A DNA stretch of 64,000 nt, from contig JAAFJF010000005.1 in the NCBI GenBank assembly GCA_013298815.1, forward strand, positions 1 through 64,000, given 5' to 3'. The notes below the pieces were generated by a model. It saw only the letters and a program-made list of their open reading frames with translations. It was not told where the DNA came from and did no database searches. Positions 45,986 through 54,444 of this stretch are shown here, piece after piece. This stretch comes from Polaromonas sp. Lineage in GTDB: Bacteria; Pseudomonadota; Gammaproteobacteria; Burkholderiales; Burkholderiaceae_C. Numbering within the stretch: position 1 is the stretch's first letter; each line of letters starts with the position of its first letter. A program made the translations under genes and the position numbers.

Positions 45986-47599
45986 TCACATCCGTGCCAC
46001 GCCAAACTGCATCGGTCGCAGTTGCTTGGCTGCCGCTTCCGCGCACATGGCCAAACACTGCGCCAGCACAGCGCGCGTGTCGCGCGGGTCGATCACGCCA
46101 TCGTCCAGCAACAGGCCCGAGGTGTAAAACGCATCGGCCTGCGAGTTGAACAGTGTCACGATCTTGTCAAATTGTGCTTTTGATTCGGCGGGGTCGGCTG
46201 TCAGCCCCTTGCGCGCCAAACCCGCCTCGGCGACGATTTGCATGGTTTTGGCCGCCTGTTCCCCGCCCATGACGGCGGTTTTGGCATTCGGCCAGCTGAA
46301 CAAGAATCGCGGCTGGTAGCCACGTCCGCACATGCCGTAGTTGCCAGCGCCAAACGACGCACCGCACTGGATGGTGATTTGTGGCACCGTGGCGCAGGTC
46401 ACCGCCTGGATCATCTTGGAGCCGTGTTTGATCATTCCGCCCTGTTCGCTCTCCACCCCCACCATGTAGCCCGTGGTGTTTTGCAGGTAGATGATGGGCT
46501 GGCCCAACTGGCAGCAGCGCTGGATAAAGTGAGTCGCCTTGTTGGCACCCGCCACGTCAATCGGCCCGTTGTTGGTGATGAAACCCACCGCGTGGCCGTC
46601 AATCGCCCCCTGTGCGCAGACGGTGGCCGCGCCATACAGCGGTTTGAACTCCAGAAAGTCCGAGCCATCCACCAGCCGCGCGATCACCTCGCGCATGTCC
46701 ACGGGCTGGCGCAGGTCGTCAGACATCAAACCAAGCAAATCGTCACCACTTAGAGATGGTATTTTTGCTGCATTTTTAATAGCAGTCTTGGCATATTGCA
46801 TGGCGGCTACCACCTCTTTTGCCAGTCCTAAAGCATGCCTATCATCTTCTGCCAGATACTCACCCAGTCCGGACATGCTGGTGTGCATTTCCGCCCCACC
46901 CAGGTCTTCTTCGGTGGCGATTTCACCCGTGGCGGCCTTCAGCAGCGGCGGCCCTGCTAAAAAAGCCCGCGAGCGCTTGCGCACCATCACCACCACGTCG
47001 CTCAGCCCCGGCATGTAGGCCCCGCCCGCCGTGCCCGAACCATGCTGCACGGTGATGACCGGGATGCCCGCTGCCGACAGCCGCGCCAGATTCCGAAATA
47101 GCGCCCCGCCATGCACAAAACCCTCGACGCGGTAGCGCGTCAGGTTCGCACCCGCGCTTTCCACCAAGTGAATAAACGGTAATTTGTTTTGCAGCGCAAT
47201 CTCCTGCAATCGCAATATCTTGTCCAGCCCCATCGGGCCAATCGCCCCAGCGTCGATGCCCGAGTCACTCGCCACCACCATGCAACGTGTGCCGCTCACA
47301 AAACCAATGCCCGCCACCATGCCACCGCCGGGGATGGATTTGTTTGGGTCTTTGTGGTCCTGCATATAGCCTGCCAGTGAACACAACGGCAGGTAGGCTG
47401 CCCCCGCATCCAGCAGCAGGGCGACCCGTTCGCGCGGCAGCAACTGGCCGCGTTTGTCAAAAACCGCTTTGGACTTGGCCGAGGCCTGGGCGGAGCGGTC
47501 TTCCAGCGCCCGCAGCGCCGCTATCCGTGCCAGCATCGCGCTGTGCCTTTCCAAGGCGATGGTGCTTTGGGCGTTCCAAGAGGATTGAAAAACGCTCAT
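45986..47599 (-). CDS. Acyl-CoA carboxylase carboxyltransferase subunit (AtuC/LiuB-like)
   Basis: 537 residues, the usual length. Transfers CO2 from carboxybiotin to the acyl-CoA. GGGMVAGIGFVSGTRCMVVA, HGSGTAGGAYMPGLSDVVVM, IYLQNTTGYMVGVESEQGG and SFGAGNYGMCGRGYQPRF are hallmarks of the methylcrotonyl/geranyl-CoA carboxylase beta family. Partner of the biotin carboxylase two genes downstream. A variable loop (about residues 265-280) is encoded by DNA resembling the short repeat family. Confidence 0.92.
   Translation of the reverse strand: MSVFQSSWNAQSTIALERHSAMLARIAALRALEDRSAQASAKSKAVFDKRGQLLPRERVALLLDAGAAYLPLCSLAGYMQDHKDPNKSIPGGGMVAGIGFVSGTRCMVVASDSGIDAGAIGPMGLDKILRLQEIALQNKLPFIHLVESAGANLTRYRVEGFVHGGALFRNLARLSAAGIPVITVQHGSGTAGGAYMPGLSDVVVMVRKRSRAFLAGPPLLKAATGEIATEEDLGGAEMHTSMSGLGEYLAEDDRHALGLAKEVVAAMQYAKTAIKNAAKIPSLSGDDLLGLMSDDLRQPVDMREVIARLVDGSDFLEFKPLYGAATVCAQGAIDGHAVGFITNNGPIDVAGANKATHFIQRCCQLGQPIIYLQNTTGYMVGVESEQGGMIKHGSKMIQAVTCATVPQITIQCGASFGAGNYGMCGRGYQPRFLFSWPNAKTAVMGGEQAAKTMQIVAEAGLARKGLTADPAESKAQFDKIVTLFNSQADAFYTSGLLLDDGVIDPRDTRAVLAQCLAMCAEAAAKQLRPMQFGVARM
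46772..46810 (+). repeat. Repeat-like sequence inside the carboxyltransferase gene
   Basis: TTTTTAATAGCAGTCTTGGC then ATATTGCATGGCGGCTAC lines up with the copy at 59473, with small gaps. It is in frame and encodes the AAMQYAKTAIKNA region. Chance similarity cannot be excluded. Confidence 0.4.
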
Positions 47600-48480
47600 G
47601 ACTGGAATACTTTCGGCGTCTGTGCAAGGTGAAACCCATCAAACGGTTTGATCGCATTGCGCCCGCGCACGGCTACTGGTGCTGCAATCGCCCCCCAGCC
47701 CACGCGCACCTGGGGCCGTGCACCATCGACGCGCAAGGTCGTACCGCTGATAAAGCTCGCCGCAGGGCTGAGCAAAAACACAATCGCAGCCGACGTTTCC
47801 GCCTCGGTGCCAAAACGCCCCAAGGGCACGGTCTCGCGCATTTCGCGCAGCATGGAGCCAGCTTCGGGTGGGTAATGATCCATCCCGCTAGAGGCGATAT
47901 AGCCTGGTGCAACAGCGTTGACCCGCACGCCTGATTGCGCCCATTCCATCGCAGCCGTTTCGGTCAAGCTCACCATGCCCGCCCGTGCCGCGCCGCTGTG
48001 CGCCATGCCCGGCATGGAGCCCCAGATATCGGCCACGATGTTGACAATCGCCCCGCCGCGCGCCTGCATGGACTGCACATAGCACTCCCGCGCCACCAAA
48101 AAACCGCCGGTCAAGTTGGTGTTGATGACGGCCTCCCAGCCCTTGGCGCTGATTTTTTCCAGCGGCGTGATGTACTGACCGCCCGCATTATTGACCAGCC
48201 CGTCGATCTGGCCGTGTTGTTTCACAATCTCGGCAATGGCGGCTTTGACGGTGTATTCCTGCCGAATATCACAGACCTGGTAGCTCACCAAGCCGCCATC
48301 CTGTTCGATTTCAGCCGTCACCGCCTGCAGTTTTTCCAGATTGCGCCCTAGCAGCACGACCTGTGCTCCCAGTGCGGCCAGTTCGTGCGCCGTGCAGCGC
48401 CCAATGCCCGAGCCGCCACCGGTGACCAGAACCACCTCGCCAGCAAACAGTTTGTCTTTAAAAACCGATGTGTATGTCAT
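47596..48480 (-). CDS. SDR-family oxidoreductase (PECR/AtuG-like)
   Basis: 294 residues. NAD(P) motif VTGGGSGIGR is at about 19-28 and NNAG at about 96. At the usual YxxxK site it has HSGAARAGMVSLTETAAMEW, the pattern of peroxisomal trans-2-enoyl-CoA reductase-like SDRs, not the classical tyrosine-lysine pair. Probably acts on an acyl-CoA intermediate. First enzyme gene after the TetR gene; ATGA overlap with the carboxyltransferase gene. Confidence 0.85.
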   Translation of the reverse strand: MTYTSVFKDKLFAGEVVLVTGGGSGIGRCTAHELAALGAQVVLLGRNLEKLQAVTAEIEQDGGLVSYQVCDIRQEYTVKAAIAEIVKQHGQIDGLVNNAGGQYITPLEKISAKGWEAVINTNLTGGFLVARECYVQSMQARGGAIVNIVADIWGSMPGMAHSGAARAGMVSLTETAAMEWAQSGVRVNAVAPGYIASSGMDHYPPEAGSMLREMRETVPLGRFGTEAETSAAIVFLLSPAASFISGTTLRVDGARPQVRVGWGAIAAPVAVRGRNAIKPFDGFHLAQTPKVFQS

Positions 48481-48508
48481 GCCATAGTCCTAAATCCAGT
48501 CCCAAAAA

Positions 48509-49216
48509 CTAATCCCTGATAAACAGCGCCATCGCCGCCTCGGTCAAATCATCCAGCCCGGCTTCCTTCTTGGCGTCAAACCACTGAACCGACCAGTTCA
48601 GCGCGCCAAATATCAGCAGCCGCGCCAGTTTCACGGGGCATTTCAACTGACCCGATGCGAAAAGCGCCTCCAAAACCGGCAGCCACACCGCCTCGTAATC
48701 GCGCTGCAGCTGGGCCATGGTGGTGCGCTGACGGGGTGTGAGCGAGCGCCATTCGTACAGCATCACCGGGATAAAGTCGCTGCCCGCACCCAGCATCACC
48801 TCAAAGTGGTGGCGTATCAAAACATACAGTAGTCGGCGTGATTCTTGCCTAGACTGCTCTAAATTTAATAGCGAATTAGATGAAAAAGAGGCGTTTTTCA
48901 ACGCCAATTGCTGCTTTTCAATCGCCGACCGCATCCCCTCGGCCATCACCGCGTACAGCAAATCGCCCTTGCTTTTGAAGTGGTAGAAGGGCGAGCCGCT
49001 GCGCATGCCCACAGCGGTGGCGATGTCGCGGGTGCTGGTGGCGTCAAACCCTTTTTTGCGGAACAGCTTGGCAGCGGCGGCGACCAGATCGTTCTTGCGA
49101 TTCCCGTCTTCCCGCTCTTCCAGCGTTTTACGGGGCCGGCCACGGGGTTTCGCCACGGCAGGGGTGGCAGTGTCAGACATCTCAGGAGCGGCAGAAATAG
49201 GGGCATCTAAATTCAT
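48509..49216 (-). CDS. TetR-family regulator of the atu-like cluster (AtuR-like)
   Basis: 235 residues from the ATG at 49216. A basic KPRGRPRKTLEER tail precedes the DNA-binding domain, with STRDIATAVGMRSGSPFYHF as the helix-turn-helix. It sits at the head of the minus-strand operon and diverges from atuA; the palindrome at 49252-49265 lies between them. By analogy with AtuR it should be a repressor released by an acyl-CoA or terpenoid effector (inference). Confidence 0.87.
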   Translation of the reverse strand: MNLDAPISAAPEMSDTATPAVAKPRGRPRKTLEEREDGNRKNDLVAAAAKLFRKKGFDATSTRDIATAVGMRSGSPFYHFKSKGDLLYAVMAEGMRSAIEKQQLALKNASFSSNSLLNLEQSRQESRRLLYVLIRHHFEVMLGAGSDFIPVMLYEWRSLTPRQRTTMAQLQRDYEAVWLPVLEALFASGQLKCPVKLARLLIFGALNWSVQWFDAKKEAGLDDLTEAAMALFIRD

Positions 49217-49251
49217 GGAAATTGCACGATAACAAAAAATATTAATTTTAG

Positions 49252-49265
49252 CAAGCGGTTGCTTG
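49252..49265. promoter_or_regulatory. Candidate TetR operator (tetR-atuA intergenic)
   Basis: CAAGC-GGTT-GCTTG has perfect 5-bp arms around a 4-bp centre and is followed by GTAAAATTA. It nearly repeats the site at 32318-32331. Located 36 bp from the TetR start and 36 bp from the atuA start. Confidence 0.65.
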
Positions 49266-49301
49266 GTAAAATTAGACAAACCTCATTTTCTAGGAGTTTT
49301 T

Positions 49302-51134
49302 ATGGCGAATCGAGAAAATATTCGAAAATCAGTACGTATTGGCGGCGCTTCCGGCTTCTGGGGCGACAGCAGCGTGGGCGCACCGCAGCTGGTGCAGCTT
49401 GGCAACGTCGACTACGTGGTGTTTGACTACCTGGCCGAGCTGACCATGTCCGTTCTCGCCGCCGCCCGCCTGAAAAACCCAGAGCTGGGCTACGCGACAG
49501 ACTTTGTCACGGTCACCATGAAAGCCATCCTCAAAGACGTGGTGGCCAAAAACATCAAAATCGTCAGCAACGCCGGCGGCATGAACCCGCACGCCTGCGC
49601 CGCCGCGCTGGCTGCCATCGCTGCAGAGCAGGGCGTGACCATAAAGATTGCGGTGGTTGAGGGCGACGATGTATTGCCGCTCATCCCAGCTTTACGTGAA
49701 AAAGGCATCCAAGAGCTGCAAAGTGGTGCTCCCTTGCCCGAGCGCCTGCTCAGCGCCAACGCCTACCTGGGCGCCGCCCCCATCAAACAGGCGCTGGACG
49801 CGGGCGCGCAAGTCGTCATCACCGGCCGCTGCGTCGATAGCGCAGTCACGCTGGGCGTGTTGATGCATGAATTTGACTGGTCGTTTGACGACCTCGACAA
49901 ACTTGCCCAAGGCAGTCTAGCCGGCCATTTGATCGAATGCGGCTGCCAGTCTACAGGCGGCTTGTTCACAGATTGGCAAACCGTACCTAATTGGGACAAC
50001 ATCGGCTACCCAGTGTTGACATGCAACCCAGACGGCAGCTTCACGGTTGAAAAGCCCCCGCAAACCGGCGGCCTGGTCTCTGTGGCCACCGTGGCCGAGC
50101 AATTGGTTTACGAAATCGGCGACCCAGCCAACTACCTCCTGCCCGACGTGGTGTGTGATTTCACCCAAGTTCAGTTGGAGCAAATAGGTGAAGATCAAGT
50201 CTCCGTGCGCGGCGCTCGCGGCAAAGCACCCACGCCGCACTACAAAGTCTCCGCCACTTATGCCCACGGCTTTCGCTGCAGCGGGCAACTTACCATCGTC
50301 GGGTTAGACGCGGTCACCAAAGCACAAAGAACCGGCGTGGCGATTTTGACCCGCACCCGCCGCATGTTGGCAGATGCGGGGCTGAAAGACTATAGCGACA
50401 CCCTCATCGAAATCCTCGGTGCCGAGTCCTGCTACGGCGCACATAAAAACCCGCAAGTCCAAACCAGCCGCGAAGCCGTGCTGCGCCTCACAGTCACCCA
50501 CAGCAGCAAAGAAGCCCTCAACCTCTTCGCCCGCGAAATCGCCCCCGCTGGCACCAGCTGGTCACCCGGCACCACAGGCGCAGGTGGCCGCCCCAGCCCG
50601 TCCCCCATGATCCGGCAATACGCCTTTTTGCTGGATAAAAGCGCCTTGCAGCCGGCGGTGGTGATGGATGGGGAGCGGACATGGGTTGAAATTGCCGCTC
50701 ATGTCCCCACCCCCGTTCGGGTTGAGCCTGTCGAAACCCCCGGAACCCTTCGACAAGCTCAGGGCGAACGGGGATTGGTTTGCGAATGGAAAATAGAAGG
50801 CGATTTTGTAACTGTCCCATTAATCCAACTCGCCTACGCCCGCAGCGGCGACAAAGGCGACACCTCCAACATCGGCCTCATCGCCCGCCAACCCGCCTTT
50901 CTGCCCTACATCAAAGCCGCCATCACCGAGCAAACCGTCGCAAACTGGCTTGTCCATTTGGTCAAAGGCAAAGTCACCCGCTACGACTTACCCAGCATCA
51001 ACGCCGTCAATTTCGTCTGCGAACAAGCCTTGGGCGGCGGCGGTATGGGCTCGCTGCGCAACGATCCGCTGGGCAAAGGCATGGCGCAAATCGTGTTGAC
51101 CATGCCCGTGCAAATTCCCAAAGAACGCCTATAA
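49302..51134 (+). CDS. atuA: AtuA-family protein (DUF1446)
   Basis: 610 residues from the ATG at 49302, with TAGGAG at 49291-49296. The N-terminal IRIGGASGFWGDS-type start, SNAGGMNPHACAAALAAIA and a C-terminal LAYARSGDKGDTSNIGLIAR segment define the acyclic terpene utilisation AtuA family. Its biochemical role is not established, though it is needed for growth on acyclic terpenes in Pseudomonas. Residues of about 470-490 (VRVEPVETPGTLRQAQGER) are encoded by an interspersed repeat between the two conserved domains. Confidence 0.88.
   Translation: MANRENIRKSVRIGGASGFWGDSSVGAPQLVQLGNVDYVVFDYLAELTMSVLAAARLKNPELGYATDFVTVTMKAILKDVVAKNIKIVSNAGGMNPHACAAALAAIAAEQGVTIKIAVVEGDDVLPLIPALREKGIQELQSGAPLPERLLSANAYLGAAPIKQALDAGAQVVITGRCVDSAVTLGVLMHEFDWSFDDLDKLAQGSLAGHLIECGCQSTGGLFTDWQTVPNWDNIGYPVLTCNPDGSFTVEKPPQTGGLVSVATVAEQLVYEIGDPANYLLPDVVCDFTQVQLEQIGEDQVSVRGARGKAPTPHYKVSATYAHGFRCSGQLTIVGLDAVTKAQRTGVAILTRTRRMLADAGLKDYSDTLIEILGAESCYGAHKNPQVQTSREAVLRLTVTHSSKEALNLFAREIAPAGTSWSPGTTGAGGRPSPSPMIRQYAFLLDKSALQPAVVMDGERTWVEIAAHVPTPVRVEPVETPGTLRQAQGERGLVCEWKIEGDFVTVPLIQLAYARSGDKGDTSNIGLIARQPAFLPYIKAAITEQTVANWLVHLVKGKVTRYDLPSINAVNFVCEQALGGGGMGSLRNDPLGKGMAQIVLTMPVQIPKERL
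50712..50772. repeat. Interspersed inverted repeat inside atuA
   Basis: CCCCGTTCGGGTTGAGCCTG..TCGAA (50712-50736) and TTCGACAAGCTCAGGGCGAA..CGGGG (50748-50772) pair at 22 of 25 positions. This is the widespread TTCGACAAGCTCAGG-type repeat; it is in frame in the linker of AtuA. Confidence 0.85.
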
Positions 51135-51152
51135 ATCAAGAATAATGAGGCC

Positions 51153-52274
51153 ATGCGCCCCAGACTCCTTTTAGACATCAGCTACGCTGACCTGTTCTCC
51201 GTTTTTACCCCGCTAACCCCGCTGAACGAAGTTGTAAGCCCAACCAACATCAAACTCTTCCTCCAGCGCGTCGTCTGCCTCAGCGCCCGCAGCGCTTTCC
51301 ATGCCCTGTTGCAAACGCTGTTTTTGCCCCCAGCCGCACCCATCATCTACAGTGCCATCACAATAGAAACCATGGTCGCCATCGCGCAAGAGCATGGTTT
51401 GTCGCCACATTTTGTCGACGTCGACCCCACTACCATGCTGCCCAGCGCGGCAGATTTAGACGCCTTACTCGTAAAAACCGGTGCCAAAGTCGTCGTCATC
51501 GCGCAATTGTTTGGCTGCGTCTCATCGCTGCAAGCGCTGGGTGACGTTTGCAAAAAGCATGGCGCGCTATTGGTTGAAGACTGCGCCCAAGCGTTCTCGG
51601 GAGATTTTCATCTGGGCGACCCTGCGGCTGATTTCTCGCTCTTCTCCTTCGGCCCCATAAAGCGCTTCACCGCGCTGGGCGGCGGCATCGTCGTTGGCAA
51701 AGACAGGCAAGCGCTAGACAACATTGCCCAAACAATTCAAGCCTGGCCGCGCAAGGCAGACGCGTGGTTTTTCAAACGCACCTTGAAGTTTTTAGCGCTC
51801 AAAATCGTCTCCACCCCGCTCATCTACACCGCTTTGCTGCGCACGCTGTCCGCGCTGGGAGAAGACGCAGACGCCATCATCGGCAGCATCGCCCGTGGTT
51901 TTCAGGCAGGCCGCATCACCCCGCAGCTTGAGTTTCAACCCAGCCCGCGCCAGCAGCGCTTACTATTTCGCAGGCTAAATGCGGCCAAACACTCAGAATC
52001 CCGCAGCGCCGCCGCAGCCCAAATCCTGCAAACCGTGCAAAAGCTGATCCCCACCGTGGCTTTTGAAACCCTAGGCAATGCCGCCCATAAAAACGCGCAC
52101 TGGCTCATGCCCGTTTTGGTCAATGACGCAGTGACGCACCCAGCAAACATTGTCATCCAACTGCGGCAATTCGGTTTTGATGCCACGCAGGGCGCAACGT
52201 CTATGCGGGCTTTTGGTGGTGGTTGCCCCAACGCCCAGCGCATCATGCGCCAAGTGGTGTATCTTCCGCAGTAG
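51153..52274 (+). CDS. DegT/DnrJ/EryC1/StrS-family PLP aminotransferase
   Basis: 373 residues. Asp143 in LVEDCAQAFSG and the Schiff-base Lys170 in SFGPIKRFTALGGG mark this sugar-aminotransferase family, which usually acts on nucleotide-linked sugars or related carbonyls. It is an orphan: no sugar-nucleotide or polysaccharide genes lie in the window. It starts 18 bp after atuA on the same strand, so it may be read through from it. Confidence 0.85.
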   Translation: MRPRLLLDISYADLFSVFTPLTPLNEVVSPTNIKLFLQRVVCLSARSAFHALLQTLFLPPAAPIIYSAITIETMVAIAQEHGLSPHFVDVDPTTMLPSAADLDALLVKTGAKVVVIAQLFGCVSSLQALGDVCKKHGALLVEDCAQAFSGDFHLGDPAADFSLFSFGPIKRFTALGGGIVVGKDRQALDNIAQTIQAWPRKADAWFFKRTLKFLALKIVSTPLIYTALLRTLSALGEDADAIIGSIARGFQAGRITPQLEFQPSPRQQRLLFRRLNAAKHSESRSAAAAQILQTVQKLIPTVAFETLGNAAHKNAHWLMPVLVNDAVTHPANIVIQLRQFGFDATQGATSMRAFGGGCPNAQRIMRQVVYLPQ

Positions 52275-52303
52275 CAAATTTTTAAAAATCTCAGAAAGCA
52301 TCT

Positions 52304-52846
52304 ATGAAATTCAAAATGGCCGAAAACTCCCTGTTTGCCATCCTCATGCGCAACCCGTGGTGGATCAGCATGCTCATCGTCATCGTCTTTTGTTTGTTGT
52401 GCATGGCCATTTTGCCCAAAGACCTGCGCATTTTCGGCATGATGGGCACGTTCCCCTTCTTCATCACAGGCGCAGTCGCCTTCAAACGCCAATGGGGCAA
52501 ACCCAGCGCCACCCAACTGCAAACCGAGCTAGACCGCCTGTCCGCCCTATCATGGCGCGACTTTTCCGCCGAGCTAGAAGCCAAGTTTGTCAAACAAGGC
52601 TTTGAAGTCACCCGTTTGACCACGGGCTTAGCAGATTTCAAACTAGAAAAAGCCGGCCACATCACCCTAGTAACCGCCAAACGCTACAAAGCCGCCACCC
52701 ACGGCCTAGAAGCCCTGCAAGCTTTGGTTGCCCAACAAGAAGCGCAAGGCGCAGACAAGGTCATGTACGTTTGCCTAAGCCCTGTCACAGCGCAGGCGGC
52801 TAAGTTTGCTAAGGAAAAAGGGGTGGTTTTGGGGTGGGTAAGCTAA
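52304..52846 (+). CDS. Membrane-anchored Mrr-like restriction endonuclease-fold protein
   Basis: 180 residues. Two hydrophobic segments (about 19-37 and 43-60) precede a domain starting LSWRDFSAELEAKFVKQGFE, typical of Mrr_cat. The nuclease core reads ADFKLEKAGHITLVTAKRYK, giving Asp111 and Lys126, but the residue normally Gln or Glu two before the lysine is Thr124. The substitution may weaken or abolish cleavage. Ends exactly against the convergent NYN gene. Confidence 0.7.
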   Translation: MKFKMAENSLFAILMRNPWWISMLIVIVFCLLCMAILPKDLRIFGMMGTFPFFITGAVAFKRQWGKPSATQLQTELDRLSALSWRDFSAELEAKFVKQGFEVTRLTTGLADFKLEKAGHITLVTAKRYKAATHGLEALQALVAQQEAQGADKVMYVCLSPVTAQAAKFAKEKGVVLGWVS

Positions 52847-53569
52847 TTACTTTTGTTTTCCGCGTATGTGCAGATTATTGTGGGTTACACCATCTGGTCT
52901 AAGCGTTGGGACGTCTTTAAACTCTAAATAATTTTGCTTACGAACCAAATCGCTTAATTTTGTAAAACCGTAATTTCTGGCGTCAAAAGCAGAGTTGTTT
53001 TTAGTGATGTGACTGCCAACCGGGCCTAAAGGTGCCCAGCCGTCATCTCTAGAGCTTGCTTCTATAGCCTCCAAAATCATCGGTTTGAGTGGCGGAAACT
53101 CCTGTGGTTTTATATCAGGTTCGGGTGCGGTGCTAGCTTTCAAAATCTCGGTATATACAAATTTATCGCAAGCCGCTACAAAAGCCTCAGGAGTTGTGCG
53201 TCGACCAAAACCATAGACAACCAAGCCCGATTCACGTAAGCGAGTAGCTAATCGTGTGAAATCACTGTCAGAGGAAAATATACAAAATCCGTCAACTTGC
53301 TTGGAGTGCAACACATCCATGGCATCAATAATGAGCGCCGAATCAGATGCGTTTTTACCCGTTGTGTAGCTAAATTGCTGTATTGGTTGAATGGCAAGTT
53401 TATTTAAAACTTCCTTCCAGCTTTGTAATTGTGGCGTTGTCCAGTTTCCATATGCGCGTTTGATGGTCGCCGTGCCATATCTAGAAACTTCTGCCAATAG
53501 CTCCTGAATGACTGATGCACCGTCGTTATCAGCGTCGATAAGAACCGCAAGTTTTGCATTTGATGCCAT
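52847..53569 (-). CDS. NYN-domain protein with C-terminal OST-HTH/LOTUS-like domain
   Basis: 240 residues. NYN (PIN-like RNase) domain at 1-145: AVLIDADNDGASV carries acidic metal ligands, with NASDSALIIDAMDVL and FCIFSSDSDFTRLATRLRESG completing the site. Residues of about 160-235 (LKPMILEAIEASSRDDGWAP, then GSHITKNN and YGFTKLSDLV) resemble the LOTUS RNA-binding fold. Likely an RNA-processing nuclease of unknown target. Confidence 0.82.
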   Translation of the reverse strand: MASNAKLAVLIDADNDGASVIQELLAEVSRYGTATIKRAYGNWTTPQLQSWKEVLNKLAIQPIQQFSYTTGKNASDSALIIDAMDVLHSKQVDGFCIFSSDSDFTRLATRLRESGLVVYGFGRRTTPEAFVAACDKFVYTEILKASTAPEPDIKPQEFPPLKPMILEAIEASSRDDGWAPLGPVGSHITKNNSAFDARNYGFTKLSDLVRKQNYLEFKDVPTLRPDGVTHNNLHIRGKQK

Positions 53570-53689
53570 AAATCTCCAGAAGGGGTTTGAAAATCTTAGG
53601 TCAATATTAACAAATTGTTTTTGAATACAAGCAGACCTGTAGTTTTCTGAAATTTGCTAAAACCTTGATTTTGACAATTATTAATATCT

Positions 53690-53732
53690 CTAGCCGACGT
53701 ATTAATTGTCTCAATAGTTATAAAATTAATAG
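53690..53732 (-). repeat. Short interspersed repeat, copy 10
   Basis: CTAGCCGACGTATTAATTGT then CTCAATAGTTATAAAATTAA, diverged. Lies in the 241-bp gap before the DUF433 gene; nothing else was recognised there. Confidence 0.55.
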
Positions 53733-53810
53733 CAGTCTGAGTGAATTTAAGCATCCACCCTCAATCACCCCGAAAGTCGGATAATAGCCATTCAGCCTAG
53801 GAGCAAACCT

Positions 53811-54017
53811 ATGAATAGCATCCACATCACCCAAAACCCATTGCGCATGAGCGGCACGCCCTGCTTTGTGGGGACGCGCGTGCCGGTGAAGAGTTTGTTT
53901 GACTATTTGGAGGCTGGCGACAGTTTGGAGACGTTTTTAGAGCAATTCCCCACTGTCAGCCGCAGCACTGCCGTGGCGGTGCTGGAAGAGAGTCAACAGG
54001 CTTTGCTGGCTGCTTGA
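53811..54017 (+). CDS. DUF433 protein, probable antitoxin
   Basis: 68 residues. PLRMSGTPCFVGTRVPVKSL followed by DYLEAGDSLETFLEQFPTVS is the DUF433 winged-helix-like signature. DUF433 genes often precede PIN-like DUF5615 genes as a toxin-antitoxin-like pair, as here: the stop and next start overlap in TGATG. A CTAGGAG-type ribosome binding site is upstream. Confidence 0.85.
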   Translation: MNSIHITQNPLRMSGTPCFVGTRVPVKSLFDYLEAGDSLETFLEQFPTVSRSTAVAVLEESQQALLAA

Positions 54018-54343
54018 TGCGTTTGCTGCTTGACGAATCAGTGCCCAAAGCACTGGGATTTTTGCTAGAGCCGCATTTTGTGCGCACTGCCCAAACCGCT
54101 GGTTTTGCGGGTTTGCTCAATGGCGAGCTGCTTGCCGCCATGAAAGCGGCGCAATATGACTTGCTGGTCACATTCGACCAAAACCTGCCGTATCAGCAAA
54201 ACGTCAACCTTCCTGTATCGGTAATGGTTCTGAAAGCCAATGACAACCGCGTTGCGACAGCTTTGAAGTTTGCACCGTTGATAATTGCAGCTTTAGAAGC
54301 TGGTTTAACGCAGCGCTTGCAAATATTGACATTAAGCGAATAA
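54017..54343 (+). CDS. DUF5615 PIN-like protein, probable toxin
   Basis: 108 residues from the ATG at 54017. RLLLDESVPKALGFLL and DLLVTFDQNLPYQQN are the conserved acidic segments of this Mut7-C/PIN-like family, which is predicted to be nuclease-like. Coupled to the preceding DUF433 gene. Confidence 0.83.
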   Translation: MRLLLDESVPKALGFLLEPHFVRTAQTAGFAGLLNGELLAAMKAAQYDLLVTFDQNLPYQQNVNLPVSVMVLKANDNRVATALKFAPLIIAALEAGLTQRLQILTLSE

Positions 54344-54372
54344 ATAGGGAAATTTATGCCCTATTCTTTGTG

Positions 54373-54416
54373 TTAGCCGGCATATTTACTGCCTAAGCAG
54401 CTATAAAATAAATAGC
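54373..54416 (-). repeat. Short interspersed repeat, copy 11
   Basis: TAGCCGGCATATTTACTGCC then TAAGCAGCTATAAAATAAAT; reverse orientation. Confidence 0.75.
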
Positions 54417-54444
54417 ATAATTTCATCTTACAAAAGCCCCCAAA

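Noticed and set aside
48856-48878. AAATTTAATAGC-type match in the atu-cluster TetR gene
   Set aside because: Only about 12 bp match one end of the repeat; too short to call.
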